Assembly: GCA_963070105.1 (NCBI GenBank)
Contig: OY718803.1
Coordinates: 3,516,507-3,580,506, forward strand
Length of the DNA: 64,000 nucleotides
From: Litomosoides sigmodontis
Lineage: Eukaryota > Nematoda > Chromadorea > Rhabditida > Onchocercidae
Direction of reading: 5' to 3'
Both the position numbers and the translations under genes were made by a program. The notes beneath the pieces are model-generated. The model worked only from the letters and a program-made list of their open reading frames with translations, was not told the DNA's origin and did not search any database. Each line of letters opens with the position of its first letter. Positions within the stretch are counted from its first letter, which is position 1. Positions 27,152 to 38,927 of this stretch are shown here, in pieces.

Positions 27152-30100
27152 TTACTGTGACGTTGATGACGGCAGATTTCCCCACTGTGGCGACATTGTT
27201 GACGGAGGAAACTGGCCGTATGCTGCAAAAGATATTGGAATATGTAGAATGTCTTAATAAAAAATTTCTTTTAATCAAATGCAAGGAGTCATCATCCAAA
27301 AGTCTTTCACCGAAAACATAAGATTTCAAATAGACGGCAGAAAATTATGCTCAACTTAATATTTCATAGTTTAAAGTCTCATATGCAAGCAAAACGCCCG
27401 GAAGATTACTTAAGAATTCTTTTCAACAAACGAAGATTTTAATTTTCAAATTACCGTGCAAAGGAGAATTGAAGGCTCCGGGATACGTCCCTGGATATGC
27501 TAGTGGATATGGTGTTGTGTAATTTTGATTAAATTGAGGCTGTGGCAGATAAGGTGCTTGCTGAAGTGGATATCCATATGGTGGCTGGGCTGAAATTAAG
27601 CATAAAATTTGAGAATTTCTCCTGCAGTATGACGAATTCGATGCTTGGAGATTAAGTTAAAAACGAAGATATATATCACAATGGAAATGAGCTGTCAAAG
27701 AAAAAAAGCATATTCCAAAATTCGTTAACACAAGTAGTATTGCGACCATGATTTACTTCATTACCAAAAGGTAGAAGTGGTTGCTGTTGTTGAGGGTTGC
27801 ACACCTGAGGTTGATAGTTTGGATTCTGAGGTGGTGCCGCTGCAAAATATTCAAGTTTAAAAGCTTTCATGATATCGCTGCATTCAGAAATTTCAGTTGT
27901 GCAAATAAAAATATGAGCTGATATAACCCAAGTGAGTGATAGTTTCTGCTATCAGAACACCCCTTTGTGTCTATGAATAAAAAATAATGTTCATTACCCA
28001 AGATTATGGGAATTTTTTATTGATCATTCTCATTATTTTATGATCACCTAACCGTCTGGTATTACTTTTAGAATAGCAAAACAAGTGACATTGCCGCCTT
28101 AGTAGACAATATTCCGCGAGAGCCTAACATTTTAAAGCATATAAGAAAATAATTGAATATCAAGAAACAAAAAGTTGAAACAATACCCTGAAGGCTATTA
28201 ACATTACGTGGAGGCGGAATTGGCGCTTCTATATCAAATGGATTATTTGATAAGGATGCATTTGATGAAGTTTTAGGTGGTGGTGGTCGAGGAGGAGCAC
28301 TAATATTTGAGGAACCTGAATTGTCAAAAACCAAATAAACAGGTGGTGGTAAACTCAACAAAAATCACTTATCATTTGCACAATTCTTTGATTTATTCAG
28401 ATATATTTCTTACAGGTCTTAATCTAACATTTCCATTCATTTGTATTTCATTTATACTAACCGGAAACGATATTTTGCTGTAACTGCTTGATCAGATCAT
28501 CTTTTTCCGTCTGCCGAGCAAAACAAAAATCAGACACCTTTTGTTGCAGTCGTAATAACAGAGGAGTCAAATCATTATAAAACTGAAAGTAGAATTAATG
28601 TACACTTGAACAACAAAGCGCTACAAGAGCAAGTAATCTCAGTATGTTACAACACATTTCAAATGTTGGTTACAGCTTACCTTTGTTCCTTCATCCAAGT
28701 TCGATTTAATCTCTAAAAATTTGTCATGCCCATTGGCTAATATCTTCAAAATCCGTTCACGCTCAACAGCACGTTGGCTGGATGTCTTCTCCGAAGCAAA
28801 TTTGTTATTCCATAACTAAAAAAAGGATTTGACTCTACAAAAAATGTCTCTTAATTTAAACATCGGGAACTAGTTGGAATAAAACATATTAAGATACAAA
28901 AAAGGTAGCTTTATTGGAAACCATCAATAATGATACTTAAATTATCAATAATTACAGTGACCACTTACCTCCACTTGTGCCAAACAATCTTCCTGCTTCT
29001 TAATAGTTTCATTTACTTTCGCTTTTAACGGGCCATATACTTCAGCAATTTTGGTAGTAGAAATTTCTTCTTCATTAATAACTTGGTTGTCCGCTAGTGC
29101 CTTTAGGAAAACAGAACTCATGTCACAACGAACATTAGTGAATTCCTTTTCTAGCTTCTCTCTTTCAATCTAAAAACCTGTTTCAAAAGAAAATGAATTA
29201 CAAGCACGAAGTAATATTAATCCTAATAATGGGTAAGAGTTAAATACACCATTACATCGCTGTATATAAAAAGATAATTAAGGAGCGTTAAGCAATAAGT
29301 AAATCAAGGTAACAGAAAGTTTGTTCACAAAAAAAAGAGCAGAACTTCATGGTTCGATGATCCAAGTATTACACTCAATTAAGGTTAAGAAACAAGGTTT
29401 TTCATACTATGATTATACCTTGATTTCTTGTACAACATCCATTAAATTTCTTAGTTTTATCACAGCTTCCGAATTCTTGTTAGCATTTGAAGAATCAAGC
29501 GACGGAACCGCTGCTGTAAAATCCTGCTATATATTTCGAGATAACTGGCATTGTTAATATATTGTAATAATAGCTACAAATCCTATATATCCTGTAAAAG
29601 TTACGAACTGGTATCTGTGAAACTAGCAAGAGATCAATTATTTCCATTCCTACAATGTTCTTGAGTTTCAAAATGATTTTCTACAAATATTAAAAAGCAC
29701 TTATTTTAACTCAGGCTCAGTTGCGCTAAGCAACCTAATTCCTTCTTTATTCTCCTCCAGTTTTTGCTTGACCATTCCGTCCGCATTAGAAGCTGCATGA
29801 AGAATGCCCCGATATTTGCCACATTCCTGATGAAGTGGAGCTGTAAGTTGATCAGAAGCCATACGTGTCCACTTATCTTTGAATTGTGATCGCAAGCGGT
29901 CGTCGCTTTCCTTTTCTTCATTTAACAATCGCAAAGTCTAGAAAATTTTGCTAAATTTGTTGACATTGGAGCAACAATTTTAAAAACGTGAAAGTGAATA
30001 AACCAAAACGACACTACACTGCAATTCTATAATTGTATCCCTTACAAAGATCTAACCCTACGAGGAGGCAAGGCTATGATTATTTAGAATTACGAAAAAA

Positions 30101-33100
30101 TGGCTACGCAAGGGAAACAGAGTAAGAAAACGCATGTTATGAAGTTCTCATATAAAATTTCAAAAATTCACTTCATCCAAGATTTCTTGATTCCTTTTAT
30201 GAATATTTGGCAAGTCAGCCATTAGATTTATAAGGGCATTAATTCCACCCTGAGATTTAACTTTAGAGGACTTCTGTCGGATAGATTCTGGCAATACTTC
30301 GTGATTTGTCACGTCATCCAAGGCAGCGGGCAAATTTAGCGATGCCAATATCCTACAATGAATCAAATAACAACTCACAACTAGTTCAAACAAAGTATAG
30401 GAGTTAATACTTGAAGGACTACTATTGGTCTTTCATAATCAAATACAGTCTTTAGATTTTATTAGCTCTCTGCTCTGCATTTTCAAGGATAGAGGATAAA
30501 GTGGAAACCTCAAAACTTACCCATTCATTACTTGAGTATGTTCACGGAGACGTCCAGTTTCCACATTTATAACTTCCGATTTTCGAGCATCGAAAGATGC
30601 CGTAGCTTGATGTACCTGGACAGGCACAAGACTTGAAAACATATCTACAATAGACGAAAATTCTGGGATTAATTTTCGATAAGTGACTAACGAAAAATCA
30701 AATAGTAGAATACACTTAAAAAAACTCCACGTTAGCAATTATTACGTATGCATAACAATCTAAACAGGAAGAACTGGTACAGGTATGAGTTATACCTTTA
30801 AATCGCGGTGTCATTGGAAAAGTGACTGGTACAAGTTTAGCAACTGCGGCCTTAGGTAAAGGTGGCAAACTTCGGAAGTCAACGATTCTTTCGTGATACT
30901 GAAAATAAAAAATTGAAGAAATTTCTTCCTGTTAAGATCTAAATAAGCCTATTACCTGAAATGATCTGCTTTGCCAAACAGCCAAAGTTAACACTGAACG
31001 AAAAAGCGCAAAAAAAATGGAAGCAGAGGAACAAAACGAAAATAATACTATTAGCAATACTGAGGGAAACTCTAAATCTTAAAAGGCTAGGAAATTATAA
31101 AAAAATTACAATGAAGTCATTATCCTTTTTAGCTGCTGCATACGCCTTTTCAATAGCTGTATTATGCATATCAAATGTTCCACTCGGCATATAACTGATT
31201 GCCTGTTGCATGAGAGACTGTGATTCAATTAATCGACTTAGCTGTTCACCTGAAATTTGAGCATTTCTATGAATGAATAAACTTTTTCTGTAATCCAAAT
31301 CAAAAAATACAACATCGGAAGGAATAATCCACGCGAAACCGCCAGTTTCAAACTCGGGTTTATTAAAGTCATTATTTTTCGAAATGTTATGAGATGGTGT
31401 TCTGTATTTGAGTAACAAATCAGCATATCTCTCATCACTGTAATAACGAACCTATATTCTTTGAATTTCCATTGTCCAATGCTTTATGATACTGAGCGAG
31501 CGCTGAAAATCCCAAAGCTTTACCTTTTACAGTGTTTGTCCATTCCTGCAAACTGATGTACGTATATAAAAAACGAATTATAACTTCCAAAAGTCTTCAC
31601 ATTGAACTTAATAAAAACAATGATTTAAAAACCGACAATGCTGCGTGTTGCAAAGTGTAACCAGAGCAGAGAGCAGGAAAGAAGCTATCAAGTCATTATA
31701 CAAGGCTGAATAAATTGCAAGATTTCAATCGAAGTTATGTAGACAAGATATAAGACAATAATAACCTTGTCAAATAAACCTCTCACAGCATCTCTTTGCA
31801 GTTGCTTCTGAGATTCATGATAATACTCCGCGCACTGTGCCGCTAATTTCATCAATGCAAGTGGCTTCATTTTATCTAAAAATTGACCTAACTATTTCGA
31901 AACATTACTATTCCTCTCCACTTAATTGCTTTCGTTCAATTTTACCTGTCAAACATGAATGTAACTAGCCTTTTTCAGCTTTAATGTAGATCGCTTCTTG
32001 CGCTTGGGCTAGCATAATTATTGAAAGTACTGATAATGTGTCAGGCATAAGATCGGGAGTCGGTTCCTGTAAAGAATTTAGCAATTTACGTATGCTTTCC
32101 TCTCTTCCTTCAAAGACATTTCGAAAGTGACAACATCAACCGCTGAACCAACCAGAAATCACTGCAGCCAGCTAGGATATGTACACAATTCGTTCCATTC
32201 ATCGAACAAAAGTACATATAAATTATTAAATAAAGAAAAAACGCCTATATAAAGTGACAGTGATGGGTTAAATTTCAAAAATTGCAATAATTATCAAACT
32301 TGTTGCACAATTCCTAGGATCGAATCCTTCAGATGTGCAAAGACGCCAGCTGATTGTTGAAAAAATTTCGCCGCCGTTTTGAGTTCTTCATCAGTACACA
32401 TCGATTGAGAAGACGCAATCGCAGACATAAGGGCGCCACAATTAAATAAAACAGCAGTTCTTTCAAATGCACCATCATTTAAAGCTAAAAATTCAGTTAC
32501 GTAATTTGCATCAAATTCAACTGCAGTAAAGCATTGTGGAAAAATGAAGCGTAGCTAAAAATTCAGTTACGTAATTTGCATCAAATCCAACTGCAGTAAA
32601 GCATTGTGGAAAAATGAAGCGTTAAGACATGCACAGATTGGTATCTTAATACACGTAAGGTTCACCTTGTTTAATGAAAAGACAAACATACTCAATGAAG
32701 CTCGGCCAAAAAAAAGCGAGCCTTTATCGAAGGCATCTTTCCACTTAAAGCTGATGGGATTTTGAGTCGCAGTAATTGGTATTTTGTTTTCAATGGCCAC
32801 CAGTTGATCATAATATCTGCAAATCATTCAGCTGTAAAATGTAAATTAAAAAAAAACTACAAGGGAAGAACAAAAGTGATGTTTAATTTAGTCACTAGCA
32901 AACCATTATACTCCCCAAGAATACAGCAACATCAATCCATTATGATTCTGATCATCCAGACTTATTACTTATTCCTTAGTTCACAAATCCTCCCACATTT
33001 TACTTTAGATTAGGATAAAAGGTCAGAGCAAGTCAATAAATACCTTGTTAAGACATCTAATGCACTCTGATGTTTATCCAGGGGTTGATTACAAGCTTTG

Positions 33101-33252
33101 CTTCGCATCCTATTCAGTTCTTGCATGGCTTCTCTAATTTCTGTGTTCAATTCACTCGCTGATAGATAAATATTCTCCACATATTTCATTAGTGGTTTCA
33201 TTAAATCCACCTCGTTCGTGTGTTTCAACGGGACCGTTAGAAAAGATGACAT
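27152..33252 (-). CDS. alx-1: ALIX / Bro1-domain endosomal adaptor (ALX-1)
   Basis: ESCRT-associated adaptor (PDCD6IP family) of endosomes, used in multivesicular body sorting and membrane recycling. Exons (5' to 3'): 33044-33252, 32692-32816, 32300-32484, 31970-32066, 31766-31875, 31452-31545, 31110-31249, 30796-30898, 30521-30644, 30172-30352, 29704-29937, 29419-29526, 28969-29169, 28681-28815, 28462-28582, 28187-28315, 27765-27839, 27455-27589, 27152-27222. About 858 residues, against 868 for human ALIX. The Bro1 domain fills roughly residues 1-360 ([44 protein letters not shown]). The helical V domain runs about 365-705 ([31 protein letters not shown]). The tail is Pro/Tyr/Gln-rich ([34 protein letters not shown]); I see no P(S/T)AP motif. 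Oddities: a GC donor after exon 4, no usable GT donor after exon 11 (29704), and a duplicated acceptor before exon 3. Exon 12's upper edge is uncertain by up to 13 nt. Confidence 0.93.
32483..32622. repeat. 70-bp tandem duplication spanning an alx-1 splice acceptor
   Basis: Two head-to-tail 70-bp copies, 32483-32552 and 32553-32622, differ only at 32517 (t) versus 32587 (c). On the minus strand each copy ends in the same TTTTTAG acceptor; the downstream one (AG at 32485-32486) is the one that keeps exon 3 in frame. Confidence 0.93.
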
Positions 33253-33260
33253 GTTTTATA

Positions 33261-33270
33261 TCTAGAAAAT
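33261..33270 (-). promoter_or_regulatory. Splice acceptor 9 nt before the alx-1 ATG (candidate SL site)
   Basis: On the minus strand ATTTTCTAG precedes ATATAAAAC and the ATG at 33252. A polypyrimidine-AG this close to the start fits a trans-splice acceptor and supports the chosen start codon. Confidence 0.5.
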
Positions 33271-36200
33271 ATATTCCTAAAGTTCGTTGAATTAAATTTG
33301 TGAGGTAGGAATTATCACTGCGAAATTCTGTTGAAAACAGAAAAGACCATTCATCATATATCAGTAAGTAAGAAAAAGAATGGGATCACTTCCTGAAATT
33401 TTTAAATTCTAAATGTAATGAATCAAATGACAATCACTTAAGGGATGAGAAGACGGAGAACAGCAAACAGTAGGGAAACAATGCCCTCCTATCACGTCAC
33501 GTTGAAGTCAATTTATATACAACGAACTCCTATCATATACTAAATGATGCAATTTAATGAGGAAAGAATCTCACGAACTGAGTACCATTTGATTGGTCAT
33601 CAGAGATGCACATCTCAGCGATGACCATGATTAGATGGAATACCATTGATGAAAGCCGAGAAGAAATAAGTGGACGAGGGGAAGGAAAGGCCAGATGACA
33701 ATTAGCGTAGCAATGACGTATTAAAAGCATTCACCCACGACGGTTACACGGCTACCTCTACGTTGCACAAGTTTGATTTTTGTCAGGTTAATGCTCAAAT
33801 TGCTCTGCAAAACGAAGCCACAACCAGGAAGGACTACGTCAAATGTCAACGTCAGGATGGGTAGCAGCTACGTGTAAAGTGGATGTTGAAAATGACTGTG
33901 CCAAGCTATTATGTAGGCCGAACGTGTGGAAATGACGAGACGGTGCGCCGTCGTATAATCGATTGCGGCACATTGTCGCAATGCTGATCGATGACAGTTG
34001 CACGTTGTTGTAACAGTAACTGATAAGAGTTGTGCGCACGCTTCTGTGAGATCCTTGCGGAGGAGTAGCTGGACGAGCGGTCGCTTGATAAGTCGCTTAC
34101 GCTTCGTCTCCTTTTATAATATTGATGTTTAGAAGGCGAAATTCACTTCGATGAAAGCAATTTTTCAAATGTCTAATTAGTTGGCGACACAGCAAGATTT
34201 GATATTAGCCGAATTTCTTTTCAAAAGAAAGGAACACAGAGGGAAGGTTTTGTCAGTGAAATGTTGTCGATGAAAAGATTGCGCATTCTGCGAGCTTACT
34301 ACGAGCATTTCAAAATGACTACGTGAGCGTACGACTAGCGTTGACGTCAACGTTTCATCGATAAGCAAGACGAATTGCTAAAAAGTCGGCCACTGTAAGC
34401 ATCACACCCATCATGTTGCTAAATGGAAGAATGAAATTAGCACTGCGCTATCCCTGATTTCAGTTAATAGACAATGAATTTGAAGCAGACGACGATAAAT
34501 GGAAAAATTTTTAATGCTTTTAAAAACCAATCAAAGAGGTGATCTTCTGCTGGAAAGACGATTTCAACAGCAAAAATTCAACTTCAACTTGCCACTGTTT
34601 CTTTTGATGTATTAAAAGGCATCAAAAAAATTGACTGTTCAGAAATACACTTTTAAATTTACGAACAGTAACACTAAATTGTATGAAAATTTAAATTCAT
34701 CCATATAAGTTTCATTGGGTTTTTTGAAATAATTCAAAAAAGAAAAATCGAATATGTACAACGGTAGTTTTTTTTCTTTAACTTTTAGCGACATTTTTTT
34801 GGGAAGCCATTGCTATTTCAGGTTACTTTAATTACTTTTTCCACTTCAAACGCTCAGTGAAAATTAGTTTTAATATTGCTAGGTCTAAACGCAGTTTTCC
34901 TTCTTTGTTGCAAAATTTTAATTTTGCTGCTAACAATGTGCACGCGAGAATTTTCTTCCTATCTGTTTCGATGGCAGTAGACATTTCGGAAAATTTGAAA
35001 AGCCCACAGCGATCAATAACGGCATAAAACCAATAAAAAAAAAGAAGCGTTTTAGAATTTGAGGAGTAAATTTAAACAAATATTCTTAAATAAAACTCCT
35101 CTCTCTATTGCTCCTCGATAATTATGGAGTTCTTGACTGCATGTTGTCAGTGTCAATTGCTAATTTTAAATCAAATATACTCGTGAATACAATTAAGGCA
35201 GTTTTAACTTTCCAATAACTAACTTCAAATTTCAGTTTTACATTTGAAGATCAAAGAGCAGTGTTTCAGTTTACTCTTTTCCCGTTCTTGTGATGTTATC
35301 CTAACCTGACCAGGTGAACGAATTTATTGACAGCTGTGAAGCTCTGCTGCGAACTGTAATAGCATTTCCATAACGCTATTGTTTGCCATCGTTTTTGCGT
35401 GAAATGATCAAAGTTTTGTGATTTTGTTTGTGTGGAGCGATTTGTGGAAATGAATGGAAAAGGCTGGTTGCGGTAGCTGTCGTCACTGTGCTGGCGTGGT
35501 TAGCTGCCCCGTGAAAATTTCACTGATGCGTTTTGCACGAAATATATTTCGATGATATTTTGCAGAATGCCACATTCTCTCACTTCAAGCACTACCGTTT
35601 ATCGCTAAAAGTATTTATTGCCAATGAGCGTACGCGCCGTTTATCCGTGAAATTATTCTCAACGAGTGAGAATGTGCTGCTGTCGTATTATTTTGCAGTG
35701 TTTGTGTTCACGTGACGTATAGCAACGCAACACAGTTGAGGTAAGCGATGAATGCAAAGTGGCATTGTTGTTAGTGCAAAAATTACACTTTCATAAATTT
35801 TATATTTCGGACATTAGTAAAAAATAATTATTTCTTATAAGTGAAAGTCACTTCTCTTTATTAAGCTATTTTTTTTCTCAATGTTGTTGCTGCTGCCGCT
35901 GATTTCATGATTTCGTCTTGTAGCTAAAAAGCTTGAAATTTTACAGGAAAAAGTTTAGACATTGAATGGCTAAATCATTTGGGTGAAATTGATAGCAGTG
36001 AAATTATTCAAAAATTCTATGATAATATTTGTAACACAATAATTTTTTTCTGAGGAAAGACAACCGAACTCTCTTTTTTATGAGAAAAAAAACACGTAAC
36101 TTTTTGCAGAGATCAAATGAAGCAGATTAGCTAATTAAAGAGTGACCAAAGAAGGGATTATCTGAAGCGGAAAGAGTCCTTCTCTCATAATCACGTCTAA

Positions 36201-38927
36201 GTTGAAACAGACTTTCAGTGAGAGAAGCACCAGTGAACTAATCAGTCAGTGAACCAACGATCCACGACTGTGAATCTTCGAAATGACGACAGACTACTCA
36301 CCGTGAGTTGCGAATTTGCATGAGTGGAGGTGTGGACGATGATGGATGACCACGAATGACTGATTGAGTGGGGAGTGGAGCGGAGGATTGCAGCAGTCCT
36401 CCTCTCCCATCTACAACACTTGAGGATGCTAATCACTTGAGATAGTGCTGACCGGCGCAGGAGGATCAAACGACCATCTCAGATGTGCGTGATAAATGCT
36501 ACAAAGGAATTCCCGGCAATCCTCGAAGACACAAACTGATATTCCTCAAAGCATTCAATCACTCCCAATAACTGCGTGATATTTGTTGCAAGAGACTGTA
36601 CTTGTGATCTTTGGTCTCTTATCTATCCTTTGATACAATCAGCCTGTGTTGTACTGTGTTTCTTTTACTGCTGAAGCTATGAGTGTCGCTCTCGGTGCTT
36701 CTTCTGATACTGTGCAACCATCTTCCTTCGGTCACTCTTATTTCACCAGTCCAATTTACTTCCATCTAATCCTAACCCATAAAACTAAATTAATTAGTCT
36801 CTAGACAATTAAACTTCTATCCTTTCAAATTCATATATGTATGTATGTTGCACACTCATACAGAACAAAAATCTCCGTGTTGTTCTACTGCCCACTAAAA
36901 AGAAGCGTATTTCACGTTACGCTTCATCGATTAGCATTTAGTCTATAATTATCAAATCTTCAGTTGTTGGTTTCAAACCGCTCTTTCTGGCATTGTTCTA
37001 TCAAATTTTCGAGCTAAAATTACCACAAACAAATTGTTTATGAATTAATAAAACGACTAGGAAGGAAACTTCACAACAAATGCAACAAAGCATTCATCCA
37101 AAATTTCCAACGAACTTTCCAGGAAGATAGAACATACATGCGCAGCTGTTCAAGTATGATAAGTGCGGTGGAGGATTTAATTAATTGAAAGTTTGCTTAG
37201 AATGAAAAGGTCATCTATGAAATGCCCAGTTCTATCAAAAAGTTTCTTAATTGCGCTGACAGCGAATGTCTCTTCCACTAACGCGAGAACAACCAGTTAG
37301 TTAAGAATTGCCGAAATTTGAATTTAAACATTAATTGATATGAGGAGGGATGTGAAGTAACATTGGAAAAGAAGGAGCTTTCGTCAATTTGAAATGAAAT
37401 GAAAAACTTTTGCAATTTAAAAAATTGAAATGACACGGCGAAATGAACGCACAAACAATGAAAGTGATTTGAGCTCACTAATTCTTCTTTATTATTATTA
37501 GTAGTAGTAGTTGCACATCGAAGAAAAAAACTTTGAAGCAATCATTTCCACAAATTCATGAAGCTTCCAACTGATATTACAACATAGCTGTACACATCGT
37601 GCACCGTTCGGCATTGCAACTAACAAATTTAAAAGAAAGTCAACTGATAAACAAATTCTTATTAAATTTGAAAAAACTCGAAATTTTCATCCGTTGATTT
37701 TCCAATACTTTTCCACCTAAAAGTTAAAAATTCGTCATATTTCCGCAAAAATTGTAGGAAATTTTCATTTGCTGGAGTTATATACTAAAAGTATTCTTTC
37801 GCTTTTTGAATTTTTTCTCTTTTTCTTTCACAGTTTACTTCGTCTCAAGCAATCATCAGGTTTTTTTTTAAATTAATGAACGAATGAATTACTTCATCGA
37901 CCATCTTACGCTCATTGTGCTGCTGCCTAAAGATATCACGATTAGCCGATCTTACTCCCGAGAATTATGCAAATTCAGGAAAAAATAATCACTGAGCTAA
38001 TGAAGAGTTAGTTCTCATTTGCAGTCATAAAATCACTAAGCAATTGAATTGAAATTCAAATTTTATATTAGCAGTGAAACGGCGGAAGCAACGCAGGAAA
38101 ATCAATTTGTAACTTATCGTAAAATTGGAAGCAAATAAATTCTCAATTGCTAAATATTGCAAAAACAGTCAAATTTGAAAATTGGAAAAATAAAACAAAT
38201 AAAAAAGCGAGAAAATTATGGTACACATACGTGTAGTTAGGTGAAATGAGCGCATAAAATTAGCTACAAACTGTAAATTTGATATTGTTAAATGAGCTAG
38301 TTGAATTTAAAGTAACTTCGAACAGCAATATGCAAATTACAGAAAACTTCCATGACGATCATTGTTGAGCTCTTCTGCAAAAATACATTTGCTTATTCCT
38401 CTTTTTCCTTTTTCAGATATTCAAATCTTTAAGTTGAAATCGAACTGATTGGAAGGTGAAATTCAATCACCAAAAAAAGAGACTAATTACACTTCCGTAC
38501 GGAGTAAAAGAAAAAGTCTAATTTAAAAAAAATAGTAAAATAAACAAAATCCATAGAGCAATTAATAATGCATAAATTTTAATTTCTCGTACACGGAATG
38601 AATTGAAGTATATTTAAAGTTTAACTGGTTTTTGCAAACATCTTTTTTTGAGCTTTACAACAATTCTATTTTCAAATGTTCATTATATTTTGAAATTTTA
38701 CCTTTCAACTCAATGAAATTTTCAAAATATTTTCATCAAACGCCGACGACTTTCACTCTCTTCACGAGGCGTGCAACAGAAGAAAACAAACAATAACAAA
38801 ACAAAAATCAAATAAAGTAGCAAGTGAAGAATTGAAATAAATCATATTCAATTAAGAAATCAAATGAATTAAAAAACTACTGAGAAAACAAAAAAGAGAA
38901 AGTGCCGACAGAGTAGTGGTCGACTGC
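33271..38927. other. Intergenic region upstream of alx-1 / downstream of the SEA gene
   Basis: 5.6 kb with no convincing gene. Three less AT-rich islands (about 33480-34110, 35280-35760 and 36180-36740) stand out. The first adjoins the alx-1 start and is probably promoter DNA. A minus ORF at 36242-36469 (75 codons) is Ser/Arg-rich with no motif, and a plus ORF at 35533-35715 is short. I see no tRNA or clear hairpin RNA. Confidence 0.5.

Noticed and set aside
29321..29557. 78-codon plus-strand ORF
   Set aside because: It is the antisense shadow of alx-1 exon 12 and its intron.
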